Of a stretch of DNA of 64,000 bases, positions 59,069 to 64,000 are shown piece after piece. The first letter of the stretch is position 1. Every line of letters starts with the position of its first letter. The notes beneath the pieces are model-generated. The model made no database searches. It was given only the letters and a program-made list of their open reading frames with translations, and was not told the origin of the DNA. The stretch comes from a virus. Made by a program: the position numbers and the translations under genes. The stretch lies in IMG/VR virus record IMGVR_UViG_3300042465_007929, positions 62,001 through 126,000 of that record; one strand, written 5' to 3'.

Positions 59069-59809
59069 ATGTCACTTATCATCTCAAGCAACAAAGTATC
59101 CGCCGAACAACTCGCCAGCGTCTTCACGCCAGCGAAAACTGATTCGCATCAGCCAATCGCTCACTCTGTCCTTGTCGATATGACCCGCGAAGCTCTCGAC
59201 CGTGTTGGCTTGCAAATCCGCGAGGAAGAGCATGGTCTTGCCAATGGCGGCTTGAACTACTTTGGTGGCTTTGCCCTCAAAGGTTCCGACATCTATTCGG
59301 CGGAACGTGAAATCGTTCTTGGTCTTCGCAATTCAAACAATAAGCGTTTCGCTGCTTCGATCTGCCTTGGCAATCGCATGATGGTTTGCGAAAACCTTTG
59401 CTTCTCGTCTGACGTGAAGCTGTCCCGCACTCATACAACGCACATCATGCGCGATCTTCCGCGCATCATTGCCGATGCCATGAGCCGCGTTGTCACTTCA
59501 TGGAATGACATGGAACAACGCATCGAAAGCTACAAGAACACCGAAATTTCCAGCCGCCGCGCTGAAAACATTGTTGTTGACTTGGCCGATTCAAAGGCTT
59601 TGCCAATCCGTGAAATTTACAACACCATTCAGGAATTTCGCAACCCTCGCCATGAGGATTTCAAGGGCGGAACCTTGTGGAGTCTTTACAACGCCGTGAC
59701 TGAAAACCTCAAAGGTTCTTGCTTTACCAAACTGCCACAGCGCACGATGGTAACGCAAAGCATCTTTGATCGTATCGCAAAGCCAGCTCAAATTTTGGTC
59801 GAGGTCTGA
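59069..59809 (+). CDS. DUF932-like phage/plasmid protein
   Basis: 246 residues. SREIVLGLRNSNNKR-type segment (AEREIVLGLRNSNNKRFAAS), ICLGNRMMVCENLCFSSDVK, and HTTHIMRDLPRIIADAMSRV match the DUF932 family common on phages and plasmids, whose function is not established. Its length is somewhat short for the family. It is the only gene of the R6 cassette and has a terminator, implying strong independent expression. Codon use is GC-rich. Confidence 0.75.
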   Translation: MSLIISSNKVSAEQLASVFTPAKTDSHQPIAHSVLVDMTREALDRVGLQIREEEHGLANGGLNYFGGFALKGSDIYSAEREIVLGLRNSNNKRFAASICLGNRMMVCENLCFSSDVKLSRTHTTHIMRDLPRIIADAMSRVVTSWNDMEQRIESYKNTEISSRRAENIVVDLADSKALPIREIYNTIQEFRNPRHEDFKGGTLWSLYNAVTENLKGSCFTKLPQRTMVTQSIFDRIAKPAQILVEV

Positions 59810-59824
59810 TCCGTATGCCGCGAG

Positions 59825-59851
59825 CCTCGCCCCGAAAGGGGCGGGGTTTTT
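59825..59851 (+). terminator. terminator after the DUF932-like gene
   Basis: CGCCCC, GAAA, GGGGCG plus GGGTTTTT. Confidence 0.9.
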
Positions 59852-59877
59852 CGCGTTGTCAAGAAAAAACTTTCAGT

Positions 59878-59956
59878 CATAACTCACTAAGTATCAAGGA
59901 GTTACGGGGGCGCGGGGGCCGCGCTGTCCTAAGTCGTTGATAATCAACGAGTTACG
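59878..59956 (+). repeat. twin-palindrome element R7
   Basis: Palindromes 59878-59905 and 59929-59956 (51 bp apart) flank GGGGGCGCGGGGGCCGCGCT. TGTCAAG elements lie on both sides (59856 and 59990). Confidence 0.9.
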
Positions 59957-60024
59957 CTGTCAACAAAAAACATAAAAAATCTCCTGTCAAGTAAAATAAA
60001 ATAAAAAATAAATGCAGAAAAGTC

Positions 60025-60052
60025 TTGTGCATCTCTCGCGTTTTGCTAACCT
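60025..60052 (+). promoter_or_regulatory. early promoter P20
   Basis: TTGTGC, N16, TAACCT; GTGGGCCAC (nine bases) then ATG at 60062. Confidence 0.6.
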
Positions 60053-60061
60053 GTGGGCCAC

Positions 60062-60769
60062 ATGAACTTGCTCAACTCTGGAAACTCCAAAACTCGTAAA
60101 GGTGAAAAAAAAGGCTGGACGACGTTCGGCATTCACCTAGCTCCCGCCTCTCTGTCTGGTTTCAATGTTTGCGACTCGTCAAGTGCGGGTTGCCGTTGGG
60201 CTTGCCTCAACACTTCGGGGCGTGGCGCAATGTCTTCCGTGCAACGCGCACGAATTGCAAAAACAAAATTGTTCTTTACTGACAAGCGGCTTTTCATGTC
60301 GATGCTCTTCAAAGAAATCACAGCAGGAATTAAGAAATCCGCAAAGACTGGAATGCGTCCTTGTTTCCGTCTCAATCTGACTTCTGATCTGCCTTGGGAA
60401 AAAATAAAGTTCGATGGATGCACTGTCATGGAAGCATTCCCAAACGTGCAATTTTACGATTATTGCAAGTCACCAGAACGCATGACTAAATTTCTGGCGG
60501 GTGAAATGCCAGCAAACTATCACTTGACCTTTTCCCGCAGTGAAGAGAATGGCGATGTTGCTTTGGCTTTCCTCAAGTCTGGCGGCAATGTTGCAATGGT
60601 CTTTCGTAATTCTCTCCCCTCTTCTTACTTTGGCCATGAGGTAATCGACGGAGACGAAACCGATTTGCGCTTCCTCGACGGTTCGGGCAAGATCATTGGT
60701 CTGAAAGAAAAGGGTCTTGCTAAAAAAGACTCGACAGGCTTTGTCCTCGAACCTACACTTGCATCATGA
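60062..60769 (+). CDS. GP88-like phage protein with Cys cluster
   Basis: 235 residues. NSKTRKGEKKGWTTFGIHLA, GFNVCDSSSAGCRWACLNTS (Cys37, Cys44, Cys48), and RARIAKTKLFFTDKRLFMSM match the mycobacteriophage gene product 88-like family found in many phages. The Cys triad suggests a metal site; role unknown. The start is placed at the P20 transcript, three residues inside a longer open frame. Confidence 0.75.
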   Translation: MNLLNSGNSKTRKGEKKGWTTFGIHLAPASLSGFNVCDSSSAGCRWACLNTSGRGAMSSVQRARIAKTKLFFTDKRLFMSMLFKEITAGIKKSAKTGMRPCFRLNLTSDLPWEKIKFDGCTVMEAFPNVQFYDYCKSPERMTKFLAGEMPANYHLTFSRSEENGDVALAFLKSGGNVAMVFRNSLPSSYFGHEVIDGDETDLRFLDGSGKIIGLKEKGLAKKDSTGFVLEPTLAS

Positions 60770-60876
60770 AGCCTTGGCAATACCTGATTCTGTTTTTTAC
60801 TTTTCTGATTCTCGCTTTCCATCGAGACAGAAAAAACATCTTCAAGCGTGAACTTAACCCAGAAAATTTTGAATGA
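60766..60876 (+). CDS. 36-residue membrane peptide
   Basis: MKPWQYLILFFTFLILAFHR then DRKNIFKRELNPENFE: one membrane helix, positive-inside tail. Its ATG overlaps the previous stop (ATGA) and its stop overlaps the next ATG, so it is translationally linked on both sides. Confidence 0.55.
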   Translation: MKPWQYLILFFTFLILAFHRDRKNIFKRELNPENFE

Positions 60877-61070
60877 ACCTTTTTCAATTCATCGAAGATG
60901 TTGATGCTGGCAAGTTCTTTGTTTCTGCCGTGCATGATGGTTGCAGCGTAACAAACATTGCGATTTATCCCATAGTTGATTCTTTAGTATATCCTGCGCT
61001 ACTCATGGACTTGCATTCGATGCAGCCTCTGATTGATATGGTAGAGGATAAACTTGCGGAAGTTGCATGA
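60873..61070 (+). CDS. 65-residue unknown protein
   Basis: MNLFQFIEDVDAGKFFVSAV, HDGCSVTNIAIYPIVDSLVY, then helical acid end. No family. Last gene of the R7 cassette, followed by a terminator. Confidence 0.6.
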   Translation: MNLFQFIEDVDAGKFFVSAVHDGCSVTNIAIYPIVDSLVYPALLMDLHSMQPLIDMVEDKLAEVA

Positions 61071-61081
61071 GATAAAATTGT

Positions 61082-61106
61082 CCACCTCGCAAGAGGTGGC
61101 TTTTTT
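61082..61106 (+). terminator. terminator ending the R7 cassette
   Basis: CCACCTC, GCAA, GAGGTGG then CTTTTTT. Confidence 0.92.
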
Positions 61107-61163
61107 GTGAAAATTTCTTAAAATAATTCTTGACAAGCGAAAAAAGTTCTGAAAATAAAAAGT

Positions 61164-61241
61164 CATAAGTGACTCATTATCAACGAGTTAGGGAGGCGGG
61201 GCCGGGACGCGCCCGTAAGTCCTTTAGTATCAGTGAGTTAT
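61164..61241 (+). repeat. twin-palindrome element R8
   Basis: Palindromes 61164-61191 and 61215-61241 (51 bp apart) flank GGAGGCGGGGCCGGGACGCG. The arms are the most diverged of the family. P21 begins only 28 bp downstream. Confidence 0.85.
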
Positions 61242-61268
61242 AAAAGAAAAAAAATAATAAAAAACTTG

Positions 61269-61297
61269 TTGACGTTGTGAGCTGACTGGGTTAATCT
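61269..61297 (+). promoter_or_regulatory. early promoter P21
   Basis: TTGACG, N17, TAATCT; CTCCCCGTC (nine bases) then ATG at 61307. Confidence 0.75.
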
Positions 61298-61306
61298 CTC
61301 CCCGTC

Positions 61307-61600
61307 ATGAAAAAACTATTCTTTGAATACACGCTTGCTGCCTTTCCAATCTACGACGAAGGAAAGAAACTCTTTTCAGAAGTCATCGTCGAAGACGATA
61401 TGGATGACGATTGCATTCTTGAAACCATCTTTGCTTGGTGCAATAATGGATCGCGCAGAGAATGTCAAGCATTTCTTGATTCAAATCTTCGCTCTCTTTC
61501 CGTCGGTGATTATGTTACTATTGGCACTTGCTTTTCCGACGCTCGCAAGTATCGTTGTGAATCGCAGGGCTGGACTCACTTCCTTGCAAGACTCCACTAA
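61307..61600 (+). CDS. 97-residue unknown protein
   Basis: MKKLFFEYTLAAFPIYDEGK, VIVEDDMDDDCILETIFAWC, RSLSVGDYVTIGTCFSDARK, ending GWTHFLARLH. Looks like a small beta-alpha domain with an acidic loop. No recognised family. First of five genes in the R8 cassette. Confidence 0.65.
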   Translation: MKKLFFEYTLAAFPIYDEGKKLFSEVIVEDDMDDDCILETIFAWCNNGSRRECQAFLDSNLRSLSVGDYVTIGTCFSDARKYRCESQGWTHFLARLH

Positions 61601-61604
61601 TACC

Positions 61605-61982
61605 ATGAAACAAATCCAAGTATACTACAACTTCCGCAAAAAGCTTTTCTCCGTTCAAGAGAAGATCAATGGCAAGTGGAAGGTCGTTGAACACACAAAC
61701 GAAATCTTTATCCGTAATGCCACGTTCAAGGTGAGCGAGGCAGGGCGGCAAAGAGTAATCAAGGAGAAGCGCAAAAATGTTCATGCAAAGATCGTGGGTG
61801 AGCGTTTCCCATTCATCCCCAAGTCTTTTGTCTACCGCGACGAAGTTTCTTACAACCCTTACAAGGGACCAAACTTTATGGTAGTATCAGAACAAAAACC
61901 TCTTGACTGGGCAAAATATGTCACTATTCTCAACGGCAAGGTGATCGCACTGATCCCCGAATTCAAAGGAACAAGAATCTAA
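61605..61982 (+). CDS. 125-residue basic unknown protein
   Basis: MKQIQVYYNFRKKLFSVQEK, FIRNATFKVSEAGRQRVIKE, KRKNVHAKIVGERF, KYVTILNGKVIALIPEFKGT. The first half (YYNxRKxxFSVxxxxxGxWK) fits a recurrent phage protein pattern of unknown role. The ATG four bases after the upstream stop is chosen over longer frames that run through the previous gene. Confidence 0.65.
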   Translation: MKQIQVYYNFRKKLFSVQEKINGKWKVVEHTNEIFIRNATFKVSEAGRQRVIKEKRKNVHAKIVGERFPFIPKSFVYRDEVSYNPYKGPNFMVVSEQKPLDWAKYVTILNGKVIALIPEFKGTRI

Positions 61983-61993
61983 CAACTAAAACT

Positions 61994-62341
61994 ATGGGCC
62001 TCGATCAATACGCAAAAGTTCGCAATCCAAAAACGCAAGAAATGGAGGAGTTCCACTACTGGCGCAAACATAACGCTCTGCATGGGTGGATGGAAAATCT
62101 CTGGAAGTCCAAGGGTAATACTGGCGAGTTCAACTGCGAACCAGTCCAGCTTTCCCATGCCGATCTTGATTCACTCAAGAAGGATCTTATGGCAAGCAGC
62201 TTGCCAGAGACAAAAGGATTCTTTTTCGGTTCTGATAGCAACCTCGACGATTCGCGTCTGATGGATGACCTTCACTTCATCGCACAAGCAAAAGAACATC
62301 TTGACGTAGGGATGGAAGTCGCCTACGATTCTTGGTGGTAA
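61994..62341 (+). CDS. conserved phage/bacterial protein of the MGLDQY type
   Basis: 115 residues. MGLDQYAKVRNPKTQEMEEF, WRKHNALHGWMENLWKSKG, NCEPVQLSHADLDSL, LPETKGFFFGSD, and a C-terminal VAYDSWW are the fixed marks of a family widespread in phages, often mislabelled as phosphoglycerate kinase. Function is not known. The spacing and length match the family. Confidence 0.75.
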   Translation: MGLDQYAKVRNPKTQEMEEFHYWRKHNALHGWMENLWKSKGNTGEFNCEPVQLSHADLDSLKKDLMASSLPETKGFFFGSDSNLDDSRLMDDLHFIAQAKEHLDVGMEVAYDSWW

Positions 62342-62366
62342 GATAAATCTCCAACAAACAAACACT

Positions 62367-62633
62367 ATGATACAAATTGCACAAAAAATGACAATGTGGG
62401 AAGAGTTCAATATCGAAGACGATATGCAAGAATCTCTTTTGAGCTATCTCAAAGACTTTCCCAACGCCGATTATAATGACCTTTATAACTGGGCTTGTGA
62501 CAATGGTTGCGATCCAGAGTCTCACACTCTGGAAGGAACCGAAGAAGTTCTAACGCCAGAAGATAATGGTGGGCAATCTACTCTTGAAATCACCGCATTC
62601 CCAAACAATAAAATCATTTTTCAAAACGCATGA
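62367..62633 (+). CDS. 88-residue acidic protein
   Basis: MIQIAQKMTMWEEFNIEDDM, LKDFPNADYNDLYNWACDNG, then ITAFPNNKIIFQNA. Acidic; unknown. Stop overlaps the next ATG. Confidence 0.6.
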   Translation: MIQIAQKMTMWEEFNIEDDMQESLLSYLKDFPNADYNDLYNWACDNGCDPESHTLEGTEEVLTPEDNGGQSTLEITAFPNNKIIFQNA

Positions 62634-62800
62634 ACCACATTGACTTTATCATGGCCTACGAAGGTGGGGAAATCACAACAGAAGAAGAATTGATCGCTGG
62701 CTTTCAAGCTATGATCGACGACGGCTCTGTCTGGGAACTTCAAGGGTTCTATGGGCGAACTGCTCGCGGCTTGATTGATTGTGGCGATTGCCACGCATAA
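62630..62800 (+). CDS. 56-residue conserved small phage protein
   Basis: MNHIDFIMAYEGGEITTEEE, LIAGFQAMIDDGSVWELQGF, YGRTARGLIDCGDCHA. This IMAYExGE...WxLQGxYGRxAxxLIxxGxC pattern is common in phages as an uncharacterised small protein. Overlaps the previous stop by four bases. Last gene before R9. Confidence 0.7.
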   Translation: MNHIDFIMAYEGGEITTEEELIAGFQAMIDDGSVWELQGFYGRTARGLIDCGDCHA

Positions 62801-62813
62801 AAGCTTGACTCTC

Positions 62814-62891
62814 CTAACTCGTTGGTTATCAGCGAGTTATGGAGGCGCGGCCCCCTCTTCGTCATAACTCTTTGATTATCAGTGACTTATG
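62814..62891 (+). repeat. twin-palindrome element R9
   Basis: Palindromes 62814-62841 and 62863-62891 (49 bp apart) flank GGAGGCGCGGCCCCCTCTTC. Confidence 0.9.
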
Positions 62892-62897
62892 TCAATT

Positions 62898-62926
62898 CAT
62901 AAGTTGTTGATGCTTAGTGTGTTATG
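62898..62926 (+). repeat. third palindrome of R9, overlapping a promoter
   Basis: CATAAGTTGTTGATGCTTAG followed by its complementary half. It covers the -35 and spacer of the promoter at 62904-62932. A relative lies after R4 at 56029-56055. Confidence 0.8.
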
Positions 62927-62932
62927 TATAGT
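62904..62932 (+). promoter_or_regulatory. promoter inside the third palindrome
   Basis: TTGTTG, N17, TATAGT. Transcription would start near 62939, at the first GTTTATTTAG repeat. Confidence 0.55.
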
Positions 62933-62935
62933 ATT

Positions 62936-63138
62936 GTTTATTTAGATCATGGGTATTCACAGGTAGAAAAGAGTAGGGTAGCGTTGACGAACTCATCCGC
63001 CGACGCTACCCTTGCAGCATCACCATTGCCGCTTTACGTTAGTGAAAATTTGTTTATTTAGGTTCGTTTTATTCACAGGGAAAAATGGTAGGGAGTTTAT
63101 GAACTGAGGAAAACTAATGAAACCTCCTCCCTACCATT
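62936..63138 (+). ncRNA. two tandem hairpin-forming elements (candidate small RNAs)
   Basis: Two diverged units about 116 bp apart, each beginning GTTTATTTAG and containing TATTCACAGG then GTAGGG. Unit 1 has a 9-bp perfect stem (GGGTAGCGT, 62976-62984, with 63003-63011). Unit 2 has a 12-bp perfect stem (AATGGTAGGGAG, 63084-63095, with 63127-63138). No protein-coding frame is credible. The stems differ in sequence but keep position, which suggests RNA structure. Confidence 0.5.
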
Positions 63139-63193
63139 CTCACATTAAACCCAACGAAGCACCCCTGCATGTTGAGAAAGTTTAGAAAATGTT

Positions 63194-63270
63194 TGGTGAT
63201 TCAGACAGAACTCGAATCTGTAACCTACACATTAGAAGTGTGTTGCTCTATCCAATTGAGCTACTGAACC
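63194..63270 (-). tRNA. tRNA-Arg (anticodon UCU), CCA encoded
   Basis: Minus strand: acceptor GGTTCAG pairs with CTGAATC (one G-U), D arm GCTC/GAGC, anticodon arm ACACA/TGTGT with loop CTTCTAA, T arm ACAGA/TCTGT with loop TTCGAGT, discriminator A and encoded CCA. It reads AGA, the Arg codon favoured by the AT-rich late genes. Confidence 0.93.
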
Positions 63271-63331
63271 TTTATTTGGTGAATGAGAAATCGTAGATGG
63301 CTCACTCACTTGTAAATATAATAACGGATCT

Positions 63332-63598
63332 TTAGGCTTTTGTCAATTTAATTTTTGCCATATATTTCGCCCAGCTTCCTCCGTTATATTTGATTGCTGG
63401 TTCATCTAGATATTGGGTAGCTGCATCAAGCATAGCCTGAGCATAAAAGTATTTAGCTTCCCAGTAATTGGATGTCTTACCTTCGCGCCATGCTCCTACA
63501 CGTTCATCATATTGACGAATCTTAAAGTAGTGACCACGATTTTCAATCTCGACATTTTCCTTGGCATGTCGCACTGCTGCTGCTTTAGTTATCTTCAT
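63332..63598 (-). CDS. 88-residue unknown protein
   Basis: MKITKAAAVRHAKENVEIEN, RGHYFKIRQYDERVGAWREG, NYWEAKYFYAQAMLDAATQY, then a basic end (AKIKLTKA). Short beta hairpin with a helix; unknown family. It overlaps the upstream gene by 14 bases and is on the opposite strand to the small-gene cassettes, so it belongs to the next transcription unit. Confidence 0.6.
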   Translation of the reverse strand: MKITKAAAVRHAKENVEIENRGHYFKIRQYDERVGAWREGKTSNYWEAKYFYAQAMLDAATQYLDEPAIKYNGGSWAKYMAKIKLTKA

Positions 63599-64000
63599 CT
63601 TGTTTTTCGGTATAGATACTTCCTAGTGAATAGGTTTGAGAGTGATTAGAAATGTTTTGCATGAAGTTCTCCATGTTGACATTATTTGACATTATTTCAT
63701 TTGCGGTACGAATCGCAGCCTTAGTGAGTTTTAAAACAGATGCTTTAATCATTGTGACTTTTTCTTCTGCTTCATTTGTTTTATAGTGATTAACTGATGC
63801 CCAGTATTTATCCCACTCATTGTAGTATGCTCTCATAGTAAGAAGTTGTTTGAGCTTCTTGATGTTGGGCATATAGATTAGATGAGTGAAGTAATCGTCT
63901 GAGTGATTAGTGTTATACAGGTTCTCAGATAGAATAGCAAGACATTCTGCTTCTTCTTTGTTACCTACTAGCCCCACGGCAATACCCGCGCCATTATTTG
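63585..64000 (-). CDS. unknown protein, N-terminus beyond the right edge
   Basis: The frame stays open to position 64000: ...NNGAGIAVGLVGNKEEAECL, then LKQLLTMRAYYNEWDKYWAS and NISNHSQTYSLGSIYTEKQD at the end. A GTG at 63975-63977 is possible but the upstream codons look coding, so the gene is treated as partial. Gly-rich GAGIAVGLVGN may be near the true start. Unknown family. Confidence 0.6.
   Translation of the reverse strand, partial: NNGAGIAVGLVGNKEEAECLAILSENLYNTNHSDDYFTHLIYMPNIKKLKQLLTMRAYYNEWDKYWASVNHYKTNEAEEKVTMIKASVLKLTKAAIRTANEIMSNNVNMENFMQNISNHSQTYSLGSIYTEKQDEDN

Noticed and set aside
51249-59995. TGTCAAG elements as complete minus-strand promoters
   Set aside because: The complement gives a good TTGACA, but the tested sites (53702, 57613, 58953) have no good TAnnnT 16-18 bases downstream, so only a weak possibility remains.
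52533-62926. CRISPR array
   Set aside because: The repeats are palindrome pairs about 1 kb apart with genes between them and a conserved GC core, not short direct repeats with unique spacers. No cas genes were seen.
52533-62926. Integron attC sites and gene cassettes
   Set aside because: The size and cassette layout are suggestive, but the GTTRRRY/RYYYAAC core is not kept, most arms read AAGTC rather than AAC, genes have their own promoters, and no tyrosine integrase is in the window.
1-64000. Integrated prophage
   Set aside because: No integrase, repressor, attachment site or host chromosomal gene was seen; the window is phage-like throughout.

Overview
The window is a piece of a large tailed double-stranded DNA bacteriophage genome. 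It holds a full head and tail gene set (large terminase, portal, protease/scaffold, HK97-fold-type capsid, tail tube, a 2471-residue tape measure, fibres), phage nucleotide and replication genes (class I ribonucleotide reductase, dNMP kinase, SSB, PhoH), two sigma-like proteins, one tRNA and a long run of very small unknown genes. No contractile sheath gene was recognised, so a long non-contractile tail is the simplest reading. No integrase or repressor was seen. The host cannot be named. Early promoters look like ordinary sigma70 promoters (TTGnnn-N17-TAnnnT). The YQWYK-type Ig arrays are a style common in Verrucomicrobia/Planctomycetes-like proteins, which is only a weak hint.

Layout. Positions 1-5734 (minus strand): GDP-mannose 4,6-dehydratase and an extremely AT-rich, tightly overlapping operon of glycosyltransferases and a methyltransferase, probably for decorating phage or host glycans. 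5754-9379 (minus): a conserved phage protein, NrdA and NrdB. 9380-9720: a divergent, AT-rich, repeat-rich intergenic region with two good sigma70 promoters and a possible replication origin. 9721-13155 (plus): dNMP kinase, sigma-like factor, SSB, a glycosyltransferase, Hsp20 and an FmdB-like protein. 13152-29397 (minus): fibre, two tail proteins carrying C-type-lectin domains, a further tail protein, tape measure and likely tail chaperones. 29446-32584 (plus): connector/neck-like proteins and the major tail protein. 32663-50991 (minus): head genes, terminase, nuclease, zinc-bearing sigma factor, PhoH and a giant Ig-domain tail protein. 51325-62800 (plus): about 32 small genes in cassettes. 62801-64000: hairpin elements, tRNA-Arg(UCU) and two minus-strand genes.

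The most unusual part is 51.2-63.2 kb. (1) About twenty promoters of one design (A-rich, TCTTGC-type -35, N16-18, TAnnnT) are placed so that the ATG lies 6 or 8-9 nt after the -10 box. This predicts leaderless or 2-3 nt leader mRNAs, and no Shine-Dalgarno is visible. (2) A family of nine ~79-bp elements, each made of two 27-29 bp palindromes about 50 bp apart flanking a GC-rich core, sits at the boundary between successive gene cassettes, usually just upstream of a promoter. At 62.9 kb a third palindrome overlaps a promoter that leads into two tandem hairpin-forming repeats. (3) Late and middle genes elsewhere carry a different shared motif, AGTGTAA, 15-20 nt before the start codon, a candidate phage-specific promoter. 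Together these suggest a regulatory system built from a palindrome-binding protein, host-type leaderless early promoters and phage sigma-driven late promoters. All functional readings are from sequence only.
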